Source: Paraphaeosphaeria minitans (lineage: Eukaryota; Ascomycota; Dothideomycetes; Pleosporales; Didymosphaeriaceae). Taken from it: a DNA stretch of 64,000 bases. The position numbers and the translations under genes were made by a program. Location of the stretch: positions 1,736,001 through 1,800,000 of the forward strand of contig WJXW01000001.1 of the NCBI GenBank assembly GCA_015832175.1, read 5' to 3'. The stretch's first letter is position 1. The number at the start of each line of letters is the position of its first letter. Below, one piece after another: positions 46,848 to 57,416 of this stretch. Below the pieces are notes generated by a model. It had not been told where the DNA came from. It ran no database searches and was given only the letters and a program-made list of their open reading frames with translations.

Positions 46848-49800
46848 TTACAGAGCGTAGGGGTTCAGAGAACGGATGGTCAAGCATCTGGTACAAGGTT
46901 AGCGTTGTTTGAGATGCGTTCAGCTGCATATACTTACGGAGGGCTCTTGGACAGATCCGTCTTAAGGATGATTGGCACACGAGTCATCTCCCGCACATCC
47001 TGGATGTAGTCTCCGTTCTCCTCGCGAAGATTGAACCAGCTTAGATACTTCTCCTTGTTGGTGAGCTTGGCCTCAGGGGACTCGCTGGCGCTCTGGGCAA
47101 GCTTGGAGTCGGACTTGACGCGATGCGGAGCGTAGCGGCTGGACTGCAGACTGTTCCTGGTCGGAGAAGGAGGCATGCTCTGGGTAGGGCGATCCGCCCC
47201 GGTGTTCAGTGAGACACCAGCCATGGCGCCCGTAAGATCATTGGAGTCATCATCATCGTCATCGTCGAATAGTGCATCGTCGTCCCGTGCTCCAGTGTCC
47301 ATTTGCCTGCGCTGGGCTTCCTCCTGCTCCTTGGCGCGCTGCTTGGCAATTTCAGCATCGCGAGCGGCGGCGGCGGCCTGCGCAGCACGACCCGAGCCGT
47401 GCTTCGGCCTCTCGTCTTCAGGAATATACGCAGACGAGGGAACGCCCTTTTCCCAGTAGAGCTCAAGGAGACGCTTGTTCTTGTCGAACTCGGCCTTCTT
47501 CAACGGCAGTTGATCGCAGTGCACACGCTTCTCGAACCCGAATTCAGGAATAAGGACGTCAAACGCCGACTCGTAAACACAGAGGACGATACCTTCGCTG
47601 ATGAGGTCACCGCCTAGATCTTGTCGTGTCTTGTCCATGCTGCGGCAGGCCTCGATATGCACACTCTGCTCTTGAGCAGCATGGGCCGAGTCCTTCTTGG
47701 TGTTGCACATCTCGGCCGTCTTTGCAAGCACTTCAATGTCCTCGGTAAACTCGATGGCGCCATTCGACAGAGCAGCCTCCAGTTGGCGATGGACGATGAT
47801 ATCGGCATATCGTCGAAAAGGGTTGGTGAAGTGGGTGTACAGGGGAAGGTTCAGCGCATAGTGAGGGCGCTGGTCCTCGGTGTGCTTTCCTGCCACTATG
47901 TACTTGGCACGGATCATCGACTTGATGACCAGGGTCTCCAGTCCTTTGCGGATGTCGACATCGTCGATCTGGAATAGGCTGTTCTGTACACTGCCACTGC
48001 TAGTGGTGTCAATGATGTGGCCGATGGCATTCATACGCTCGGAGATGGTCTGGAGACGGCGAGGGTTGGGAGGGGCCTGGCGACGCAGCAGAGCCTTCTC
48101 CGGAAGACTGGCAGCAATCTGCTTGGCGACAAAAGCGTTGGTCATATGGCTCAGCTCCTCAATGCACTCATGCGAAGGGGATGAATCGAAGATATTGGCT
48201 TCGACCGGGACGTTCTCATCGTCAAGTTGGTGCATCAAACGGAGGGACGGGATATCGGTACTACGATCGCCGAAGCGAGCCTCCCGGAACTTCTGAGTGA
48301 CGTGGTGGAGCATCTTGATGTCCTTGGCACGACCCTCTGAGATATTGGAAGCGTTACCGTTGATAACAGCATCAACCTCATCGTAAGACAGCTTGCCAGA
48401 GCTCTTGATGATTGACTTGCCAATCCAGGTCTCGTCTTCGAAAACCTTGCCAGAGTTCGGGTCGACCTTGAACACCACACTCACAGTGTAGCGTTCTTCG
48501 CCAGGGCTCAAGCAGCAGATCTCCCGAGACAAACGCGGCGGTAGCATGTTGACGGTACGGTTCATGAGGTATACGGCGGTGCCGCGCTTCTTCGCTTCGC
48601 GGTCGACGAGAGAGTTCGCTTTGATAAAGTGAGCGACGTCGGCAACGTGGAATCCAATCTCGACGCGGCCATCGTCCAGATACTTGAAGTGGATGGCGTC
48701 GTCTAGCTCCTTTGAACCGTTAGGGTCAATAGTGAAGGTCTGTTCGCTGCGGAAGTCTCGGCGGTTTTCCAACGCAACCTCGCCATCGTTGACGACAGAC
48801 CACTCTTCGAATCCGATGTTCTTGATGACTGCATCAGAAAAGTCATCGGGGCCAAAGTTGTTGTCTCGCAGGAGAGCATCGGTTTCCACCTTAAGGTCAC
48901 CCATCTCACCCAACTGCTCCACAAGCGTTCCGAAAGGATGCAAGGAGGTGATCGGCCATCGCTTAATGCAGGCAACAAAGATACGGTTCGCGTAGTCTTG
49001 ATGCTTCTCGACAAAGTCGCGGGGAGCTTGTTCGGTCGGAATAGCGATCAAGGGCACACGCTTGTCGGTAGGCTTGAACCAGACAATCTTCGGCTTGTCC
49101 TGCTGGCGGTTGTCCTGAGGACGAGAGTTACCACCTTCGCGAGCCGCACGCTCGGCTTCCTGCTTCTCCTTCGTGGCCTGGCTACTGGGGCGCAGAAGAC
49201 CCAGCGTACTAAAGACGCATCAGCAATGTCCGCTAATCATGTAGAGTACTTGTACTTACCCAGAGAACATCTGGCCGGCAACGCGTTCAATGACGGCAAC
49301 AATGTGCCCAGCGTACAAAGGCTTTTGTTCGTCGTTGATCTCTTCCTCCTCCATCAACAGAAGACTCTGGCCTTCGACTTCGACATCATCATTCTTCTTC
49401 TGCGTAGGGCGCTGGCGCAGACTGCCTCGGCGCCGGATTCCGCCCTCGCCGCTAGTTTCAGGCTGGGTGGTGGCGTCGTTCACAGCGATGTTGCTGCCAC
49501 GAGGATCTGCGTTATCCTTTCTCTTCTTCTTCTCTTCCTTCTCACGCTTCTGTCCCCACACCTCGTCCACGTCGAGCAGTTCAACAGCAACCAAATCACC
49601 CTCGAGTGCTCGGTTCCTGTCTTTGCTACCGCAAATGAAGATGTCGGCATCGAGATCTGTAGTGGTAACGTATGCATCGCTGCGGTTCTTCTTGTTGACC
49701 CGCAAAATACCGGCAACGAGCTGCCCGTCACTAAGAAGGGCGGGCAGGGTCGCCTGAGGTAGGTAAGGAGTGAACAGCGTCTTGCGCTGCTGTTGTTGTT

Positions 49801-51110
49801 GCTGCTGCTGCTGCATCATCTGCGGCTGGCCATGCTGGCCAGGTATGCCTCCGAAGCCTCCGCCGTTCATCTGGGCGGCTTGGAGTGCCTGCAGGTGGGC
49901 AATCTGGAGCGGGTTCAGACTCTGACCGCCGAGCATCTGCTGGGGAAGCAGCACCTGTCCCTGAGGCAGCTGCATAAGCTGGGGCTGACCTGGGTATTGA
50001 AAGTTGCCTAGAGAGCCAACAGACTGGTTGACTGAGCCACGGGTGCGGTGACCGGGCTGGAAAGGAGCGGCGTTTGCTGTTTGGTTCATGTTGAAGTTGC
50101 CCATGTTCTGAGCTTGGTTGTTCTGATCTGGTTGTTGCTGTTGTTGAGCTTGCGGTTGAGGCTGCCTCCAGTTGCCTTCGAAATTGCGAGATTGGCTTCG
50201 ACCGTGGCCTTGGCTGCCACGGCGTTGGAAGTCAGACTGGCCATTCTGAGCGCCAGCGGTGTTGTTGTCGCCGGCCGGGGCAGCAGGGAATGAAAAGGCT
50301 GGACCTCCGCGGCCAGCGCTTCCACCGCCACGTCCAACAGCCATGCTCTGACTGCGACCATGTGCGCCACGTCCGCCGCGACCCGCGGACTGTTCAGTCG
50401 GTGTGTTTCCACTCGGACTTGCGTCACGGTTGCTGGAGCCGCCAGTGGAGCCAGGGATGGGGAACTGGAAGCCAGAAGTTTTCCTCTTCTGTTCTGCCAG
50501 CTCGGCCGCCTTCTTGGCTTCGGGCAGGGCAAGGGAGTGTCGACGAGTATGTCCCGAACCGGCACCACCGCCACCTCGACCGCGCGGGTTGACATTCTCT
50601 CTGCCTTGGTTCCCCGGCTGTCCACCGTACTCGCCGAAGCCAGAGGCGCCCGACGAAGGGGCAGGCGGTGGGCCACCCATGACGTTGGGCAAGGCCGACT
50701 GGTTACGACGGTGCGACGATGGCTGCGAAGGGGCATTCATCGGGACGGCAAGGTGCTGCTGGGGTACCTGTTGGGCAAACTGGAACTGGTTCGGGTTGGG
50801 AGATACGTTAGCCATCTGTCCCTGCATCTGGAAGTTGCCGGGCAGATGTTGCTGGGGCTGAATCATGCCCATGTTAACATATTGTTGGTGGGTTGCAGCA
50901 ATTTGTTGCTGCTGCTGCTGTAAGACTTCGATCTGCTGGGCGATGGCAAGTTGTTCCACTGCAAGCACTGTCAGCAGGGTGCGGACAGCATGATGGGGGA
51001 GGGGCAGGCGCACTCATCAGCGGCGTCAGCTCAGACGGGCTACGTCGATGAGCGATGTGCAGGCGACGGCCATTGGGATTCAAGGGCCCGGGTTGGCCCT
51101 GTTGATCCAT
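46848..51110 (-). CDS. SSD1: Ssd1-type RNA-binding translational regulator (RNB family)
   Basis: An RNase II/RNB-fold protein that binds mRNAs and represses their translation, often of cell-wall genes, under LATS/NDR kinase control. Exons: 51110-51014, 50958-49260, 49208-46938 and 46887-46848 (introns 55, 51 and 50 nt), 1368 residues. Junctions give SELTPLM-MEQLAIAQQ, QMFSG-TLGLLRP and SPP-CLTIRSLNPYAL. The first 400 residues are Gln/Gly/Asn-rich with HTRRHSLALP and SHRRNQSA sites that resemble kinase targets. Cold-shock domains and the RNB domain follow. In DPNGSKELDDAIHF the second catalytic Asp of RNase II is Glu, fitting a pseudonuclease. The tail is acidic then conserved. It is divergent from GLE1. 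Confidence 0.96.
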
Positions 51111-52855
51111 GTTGCGGACGGAGTGTGAGGTTATCACAGCCTGTGCCTGCAGGGATGTCAAGTGTTATGCACGGGAGTGGCTGTCGACTCGATGAGATGG
51201 TGACGAGCCAAGGCGACGGAAATGTTTATCGACAGGAGATCTGGGCTGTGTCAGCAGTGCGGAGCGGATTGGAGAGCTGGAAGAGGCGTCGCAGCGGGTT
51301 GTTGTCAAGCGCAGGCAGAGGTGAAGCAAACCGAGCGGGGGGCCCTTGGTAGGGTCGCAGGGTCGCAGGCTCTGGGCGACGGCGTGCTGGGATCAGGCGG
51401 GGGAGGCACTTACACTGCGTGCGAGGGTAGGTGAGGGTACGGTAGAGGCAAGATGATGTTGGATGGATCGATGCTTCAAATGTTGCGAGCGGCAGGCTTC
51501 GAATGTTGCAGAGTCTGGTGCGTGATGGGCAGTCTTACAGGGGCGAGGGTAGAGAGTGTTCTGTCCCCAGTAGCGGACTGCGTGTTTCTTTCCCTGGGAA
51601 GGGCAGTGAGACTCCAAAGGGCAGGAGGGAGCGCGCGAAGGAGGGAAGGCAGGAGCGACCAGAACGACCAGAGCGACCAAGACAGACGACTTTGTAGATG
51701 GAGGAGCGGGAGGACGTCAGCGTGCGAACGAGCTGGATGGGGGTGTGCCCCAGCTCACGCCTCAGCTCAAAGCGAAGGGATCGGCTAGTCTCAGCCTGTC
51801 CGCAAACGACCCAACGACGCACCATCCGGCGTACGTCACTCTTTGCTCGTCACTCTTTGCTCGTCACTCTTTGCTCGTCGCTCTTTGCTCGTCACTCTTT
51901 GCTCGTCGCTCTTTGCTCGTCACTCTTTGCTCGTCGCTGTGAAGCCTCGCCGTTGCTTACACTGCTGCTTACAGACTGCAGAGACTCGATGCGCCTCGTG
52001 CCCGCTTCAAGCACTGTTTGCAATGTTTCACGCCCAAGCTACTGTTAGGCGTTATTGGAACCTTGAGAAGCGAGCCCCAGGCTGATCCGCAGCACACGTT
52101 CGCTCCCCTATCCTCCCACCGAGTCCTGCATCGTGATACCTACAGTGGGGCCTGAGATGAGCCTCCGGGGCCGCTGATGGCGACTGGCTTTCCACCTTGC
52201 ATGCCGACCGTCTCTGCAGCGCGCAGGGCGCACGAGCTTGTCCCACGCTGATATGCGCTGCATCAGCCTAACCACGGCACATGGAACCACTGCACTAAGC
52301 GACTCCATGGGCCATCAGGAGTCGTCCATGGATGCGTCCGCTGCATCAATCCTCGCCCAGCCGTGCTTCCAACTTTCCATTCCCAAGACGTCGCTCTTTG
52401 CTTCCTGCGTGACAGGGGGCGGTTGCACTGCGGAAGCCATCGGTACATGTACGTTAGCGCAGCCGTGCCGTCCCAAGTTGTGGAAACTTTCACTGCCCAT
52501 CGCGTCTCGAGCTGCTCTACAGTGTTCACCCATTCCTCTGGCGATGCGCTTTTGAACTCTGACTCCCCGACTCCCGCATTCCCGCAATCCATTGCACGCT
52601 TTCCCTTTGCCCATTGCCCAAGTCGACTGCCCAAGTCGACAGCCCACGCCATCACCACCATCATCACCATGTTGTGCCAACTGATGAATGAGTGGGTCCA
52701 CGCACATGCACAATCCGTGCATCTGGGGTAGTCACGTGCATATTCTTGGCATCGGCGTCGGAAAAACCTTGGCTCAGCATCCGACGCGCGCGAACCAACC
52801 ACGTCTATTGGCAACTACGCGCAGCCCTTGATCCCAACCCACCGACCCCTCTGCG
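51111..52855. promoter_or_regulatory. Divergent promoter region of SSD1 and GLE1
   Basis: About 1.75 kb between head-to-head start codons, long for this genome. It contains a 13-bp minisatellite and many short open frames. Long leaders with upstream start codons are possible for SSD1. No protein gene is supported inside it. Confidence 0.5.
51837..51938. repeat. 13-bp minisatellite in the SSD1-GLE1 promoter
   Basis: Eight near-identical copies of cactctttgctcg/cgctctttgctcg, differing at a single A/G position per unit. Confidence 0.95.
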
Positions 52856-54577
52856 ATGCCCGCCGCCTCGGGCGCCTCGTCCGCTAGCATGAATACCAGA
52901 AACTCCTTTTCGTCCAGCTGGCTCGGCAGCTCACCTTCGCGACAATCACCCGTACGGCAATCGCCCCAACGCAATGGGCTCCGCTCATCTAGGGGAAGCC
53001 TTCTTTCAGACCCTTACGAAAGTCCTACGCGAAAGCTGCAGCTCGAGTTCACCAACATCCTCAGCCACTCCGACCGAGAGTTTCACAAGAAGCTCGACCA
53101 AGATGCGGCCGAGCGCGCCAAACTTCACGAAGAACAGCTTGCAAGGGCTGCCCAAGAGCATCAGAGAGTCATGGAAGAGGCAACCCGTGAGATGGAGCGA
53201 ATCAAGCTCGAGGAAGAAAACCAACGGTTACGCAAGGCAGCTGTGCAGGAGAAAGAGCTCCAGCTTCTGAAGGAGCAAAAGATGAGAGAGCAAGCCGAGG
53301 CCCAACAGCGGCAATGGGAAGCAAAACTTCGAGAAGAACAGGCTGCGAGAGAAGCCGCGGAGAAGCAGAGGAGATTGCAAGAAGCCGCAGAGAAGGCTAG
53401 AGCGCAGAAAGAACAAGAAGAAGCAGCACACCGGAAAAAAGAAGAGGATGAGCGAAGAGCACGGGAGGCCGCTGCCGTACCGCCACCTCCAGTTGCAAAG
53501 CCTCAGCCTGTCCAAGCCTTGCCGACCCCTTCCGCACCGGCAGTAGCAGCACCGGCCCCCGTTTCAGTATCGTCGGCACCGTCGGCGCCCTCGGCCGACA
53601 TCGTCGAAGTCCACAAGAAATACCTGATACTTCATCGTTCCATGAAGGAATTTCGGAAACAGTTTCTAGCTGCGCACAAGGCTCCGACAGATCCGTTCAA
53701 AAGCATGATCGGTGATGCACGACGCGATCTGAACAAGCGGATGGGACAGATAACGGTCGACGTCGCGGACAGCAAGAAGACCATCAAATCGATACGAGAG
53801 GAGTGCTTCGATAAGGCCATCAGTGCAGGCGGCCCTATGATCGACATACGCCCCTACCTAATCTCGCACCAGATCACCAATGATGCTGACGCACAATATC
53901 CGCAACTGCTCCTGTACTTGTGGATAATGTTCGAGAAAAACCTGGTGAAACAATGGGCCCACGAAGCACCCAAGGAAGACGGGAGAATCATTACTCAGCT
54001 TTCGCTCATTGCCGCAAGTTTATACCTCGACACAAAGTACATGTGCATGGGAACCGTCACCATGACAGACACTCTCCTCGCCAAGTTACACCGTATCTGC
54101 CCAATGCTATTCGGTATCCGGGGCAACACGACGACCAACCGCGCTGGCTTAGGGCTCGACAAGGTCCACGCCAACGATGACGCAGACCAAAACGCATATC
54201 TTCAGCGCATGACCGGAGTCGGCGCAGGCTACGCCGCTCTCACCCACCGAAAATTTGCACAAAAGCCTCCCGCTATCCCCATCTCAGAATACTGGCGCGC
54301 GGTGGTCCTCATCTGCAACACGCCAGCCGAGGCCCTGTACCCGGCCCACTTCATGACTCTACAGGGCCTCCTCCGCGATAACGTGAGGAAGTTCCTCGCC
54401 ACGTACGGCGTAGCAGCGAAAGCAGTCTTGCGACGCGCTACATTCGACCTTCCTAACCGTGTCCCGGAACTGCGAGTCGGTGTTAAAGAAGAACGCCCTG
54501 GTCTCCACGCAGCCGCAGGCTCGGTCAAGACGTTGCCGGACGTCTGGCTGGCGAAGGAAAACATCAACATTAGGTGA
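52856..54577 (+). CDS. GLE1: Gle1-type nuclear pore mRNA-export factor
   Basis: An intronless 573-residue protein. In known systems Gle1 sits on the cytoplasmic face of the nuclear pore and, with inositol hexakisphosphate, activates the DEAD-box ATPase Dbp5 to remodel exported mRNPs. Residues about 1-65 are Ser/Pro-rich. About 70-220 form a long charged coiled coil (DREFHKKLDQDAAERAKLHE onward), followed by an Ala/Pro linker. The helical GLE1 domain runs from about 250 to 560 (AHKAPTDPFKSMIGDARRDL, AISAGGPMIDIRPYLISHQI, YLDTKYMCMGTVTMTDTLLA). The length matches fungal Gle1. The start is the first ATG in frame, and a second Met at residue 12 is possible. Confidence 0.96.
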   Translation: MPAASGASSASMNTRNSFSSSWLGSSPSRQSPVRQSPQRNGLRSSRGSLLSDPYESPTRKLQLEFTNILSHSDREFHKKLDQDAAERAKLHEEQLARAAQEHQRVMEEATREMERIKLEEENQRLRKAAVQEKELQLLKEQKMREQAEAQQRQWEAKLREEQAAREAAEKQRRLQEAAEKARAQKEQEEAAHRKKEEDERRAREAAAVPPPPVAKPQPVQALPTPSAPAVAAPAPVSVSSAPSAPSADIVEVHKKYLILHRSMKEFRKQFLAAHKAPTDPFKSMIGDARRDLNKRMGQITVDVADSKKTIKSIREECFDKAISAGGPMIDIRPYLISHQITNDADAQYPQLLLYLWIMFEKNLVKQWAHEAPKEDGRIITQLSLIAASLYLDTKYMCMGTVTMTDTLLAKLHRICPMLFGIRGNTTTNRAGLGLDKVHANDDADQNAYLQRMTGVGAGYAALTHRKFAQKPPAIPISEYWRAVVLICNTPAEALYPAHFMTLQGLLRDNVRKFLATYGVAAKAVLRRATFDLPNRVPELRVGVKEERPGLHAAAGSVKTLPDVWLAKENINIR

Positions 54578-54960
54578 AGGCGCGCAGCATAAAGCCAGCA
54601 CGGTGAAGGATAACACCTCGATTTGCTTGTTTGGACTGAACCGAATGCATAGTTGGCGCTTTGCAGAGCATGTTGGAATGCATATAGATAGCGGCACTTA
54701 TCAGAGTTGCGAACGCACATGGAAAAGCGAAACCGTCGCTCGAGCCAATTGCCCACAAAGCAGTTAGCACATCATCGAATTCGTCATATCAAATCCAGCC
54801 ACGTTCATGCTCACCGCTTCCTACTGTGCTGTGCCAAGTTTCTGCATCTCCTTGCGCACGCACGATCCGCTGCACCGCAGTAACCGTCCGCGAAGCACAG
54901 CCTCTGCGCAATCCATCCACACATCCGAATTCATATCGATCACTTCCCACCCTTAGCTAC
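54578..54960. other. Convergent intergenic region, GLE1 and CPD1 3' ends
   Basis: About 380 bp between two stop codons. It holds both 3' untranslated regions and no supportable gene. Confidence 0.6.
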
Positions 54961-55814
54961 TCACAACTCCCGCTCCGCGATAGGCACCCACTCCCCAATC
55001 GGCCTACTCGTATCGACCAGCACCACCCTACCTCCCGTCCATCCACCCATCTCCCGCTCCCGCTCCCGCTCCCGCTCCCCGCCTTTCCCTCCATCCAACT
55101 CCACCCCCTCCGCCCGAACCCACGCCTCCAACTCTCTCAACTTCTCCGCCTCCACCACAACGCACTCATGATACAGCAGACTCAAATGCGGGACCCACTT
55201 CCGCTCCAGCCAGCTCTCCACCTCTGCAGCGTTGGGCTGGACGACCGAGCGCGCGGCGCGGGCTGCGAGGACTACGCCGGGGTGCGGCACGCGGGAGTAG
55301 AGTTTACGGACGTAGACGGGTTCCTGGGAGGGTGCGAGTTCAGCATCCGATTGGGGTGGGGTGGGGTGGGGATTAGGTAGCTATCCCCGTGATGCTTTGC
55401 TTACGCTGGCGAGGGGGCCGAGGGAGACGTGGGTTTGGGAGGGAGGGGGGAGGGCGAGGGCGTCGAGCCAGGCTTGCGGGTTGGGTGCGTACTGTAGGTA
55501 AAGGGGTTGGTTAGTGTGGTGGTGGTGGGTGGTGGGTTTTGTTTTGGGATAGGTTGGACCTCCACACGCAATGCACTCAATCAATCCCAACTCCACTCCG
55601 CTCCGCTCACCGCAAAACACGAAAACAAAGCTGCCCCAGGGAAGGTACGCATGTTACTCACCACATCCGCAGCTATCTCCGACGTGAGCGTGACGTGCGG
55701 GAGGAAGGTGTGCGGGGAGCCAAATTGCGCGGCTGTCTCCGCGATCAGCTTGGACAGTGCGGCGTCGAGGGGGTGTCCGCGCGGCGGGAGGAGCCAGAGG
55801 GATGATCCTGGCAT
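54961..55814 (-). CDS. CPD1: 2',3'-cyclic-nucleotide phosphodiesterase (Cpd1 type, 2H family)
   Basis: A 2H phosphoesterase that in yeast opens ADP-ribose 1'',2''-cyclic phosphate, a by-product of tRNA splicing. Exons: 55814-55662, 55491-55405 and 55323-54961 (introns 170 and 81 nt), 200 residues. Both active-site motifs are present: His40-Val-Thr42-Leu in PHVTLTSEI and His126-Leu-Ser128-Leu in VPHLSLLYHE. The Trp-containing N-terminus MPGSSLWLLPP is typical. A surface loop near residues 155-165 is an Arg-Glu repeat encoded by a CTCCCG hexanucleotide expansion. The first intron is longer than usual here, so its exact borders are less certain. Confidence 0.88.
55051..55078. repeat. CTCCCG hexanucleotide repeat inside CPD1
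   Basis: About four and a half in-frame units on the plus strand, read on the minus strand as alternating Arg and Glu codons in exon 3 of the cyclic phosphodiesterase. Length changes would alter a loop without a frameshift. Confidence 0.9.
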
Positions 55815-56300
55815 GGCTGGCTGGCGGGTATCTAGGTAGGGCGTGCGAGGTGCGCGGATGTGCGCGGTGCTGTGCGGTGGTGCGATGACGTTTGCTGTTG
55901 GTCGGCGAGGCGGGGTGATGGGCGTTCTCGGATTTTTTTATTTTTTCTCATTCGATTCCCGAGATTGGACGGATGGATTGATGGATCTATCTGGAAATCG
56001 TCAAGCGGTCGGAGAGGTTTTTGTTCGGTTTGTGAGTGCTGGGAGGTCGCGGTGTTTGTATGGGTTGTTGACGTCGGGGTGATGTGCAGTACATATGTAA
56101 ACTGCTTCTCAGGGAGTGAAACCGACAAAAGGCTGCGAATAACTGAATGGGGTACAAATAACATGGAATTGTGAACATGTTAATTTGGACCGATGGAGTG
56201 TGGACGATAATTATTATCTGGATATTTAGATCACTCTTGAAAAGAATGATATACTGATACTATTACATGATGTCGTTACTGGATCGCGAAGTAAGCGGCC
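55815..56300. other. CPD1 promoter and His-rich gene 3' end
   Basis: About 490 bp containing the CPD1 promoter and leader, and the 3' untranslated region of the next minus-strand gene. Nothing else was recognised. Confidence 0.5.
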
Positions 56301-57416
56301 TTAATCCATGATACCCTTCTTGCCATCGCCATCAACATCCTTCATGGGGTTGAGCTTATCCATGAGAGAAGCCTTCTTGGGCTCAGTACCAGTGGTATGT
56401 CCGATGCTAGACACAGCGCTGGTTTCCTGTCCGAGCCTGTCGCCAGAGTACTGGCCGTCGTCCTTGCGGACGTGATGCCCCTCGATGCCACGTACGTTTC
56501 CAGTCTGCGAATGAGATTGGAAGTCACGGCCGGTTGCAAGGCTTCCGGCACCGGTAGCACCAGCACCAGCACCAGTACCTCCGAGACGGCCGGCGGCAGT
56601 GTTGTGCTTGCCGCCGTCAAGGGGGTCGAAGTCACCGTGCATCGCATTCTCGCGAACATCATGCTCCTGGTGGGAGTCACGCTTGCTGGTCTTCCCCTCC
56701 ATCATGTGCTTGAGGGTACCACCAATGTGCTTAGGCTCACCCTCGAAGCCGTCGTAACGCTCTTCACGGCCGCCGAGGACACCGCCCTTCTGCTTGAAGT
56801 CGGACATGGTCATGGCGGGAAGCTCAGAGGACTCATGAATGGTGGCAGCATTGTGATGAACCTCGTGAATGGGGACCGTGGTGTGGACAACGTTGGGCTG
56901 GATGGTCTCCTTGTGGACTACTGGCTGAATCGTCTCATGAATGTGCTGTACTAGTGTTAGTTACAAGCAAAACAATGACGAAAGCGGGTGTAGACTCACG
57001 TGATGAACATGCTCGCCTCCAATGGCGGCTTTAGCATTCTGGCTGTGGCTAGTCTCCGTGACAACGCGCTGGTCCTTGAACTGAGCCTGTTCAACAGCAA
57101 GGTTGCGCTTTGTGTCGTCGTGATCGCGGTGGTCGAACTCTCGGTGTTGGACGGCGCCAAGTTTTGCGGTGTGCTTCTCAGGGAGAACCTCGCGGTCCTT
57201 GACTGGCTGGACAGTGCGGTGGTAGTGATCCTGATGGACCTCCTTGTCGATGGCAGTGTTGACTTCCTCATGCACGTGAGGCTTGACAACCTCGTTCGAT
57301 ACGGCTGGGGCGACAGTCTCGTGAACAGTGGTGTCATGGTGACCAGACTTGCTCATGAAGTCGCTAACTACTGCCTTAGCCTTTTCCATTGTGACTGTAG
57401 TTGGTGGTGTTGTCAA
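56301..57416 (-). CDS. Histidine-rich hydrophilic protein with terminal EF-hand-like loop
   Basis: Exons are 57416-57000 and 56945-56301 (54-nt intron, GTGAGT...GTACAG), giving 353 residues; a second possible start is Met10. It has no signal peptide or membrane segment and is strongly hydrophilic, His- and Gly-rich. Residues about 42-82 hold the block NEVVKPHVHE...HRTVQPVKDREVLPEKH. After the junction comes a His/Pro repeat (HIHETIQPVVHKETIQPNVV, then VPIHEVHHN). A Gly-rich middle follows. The C-terminus ends exactly with DVDGDGKKGIMD, matching an EF-hand loop. I recall similar fungal proteins labelled as allergens or stress proteins, but the function is unknown. Metal or calcium binding is inference. 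The gene at 59.3 kb shares the motif block. Confidence 0.82.
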
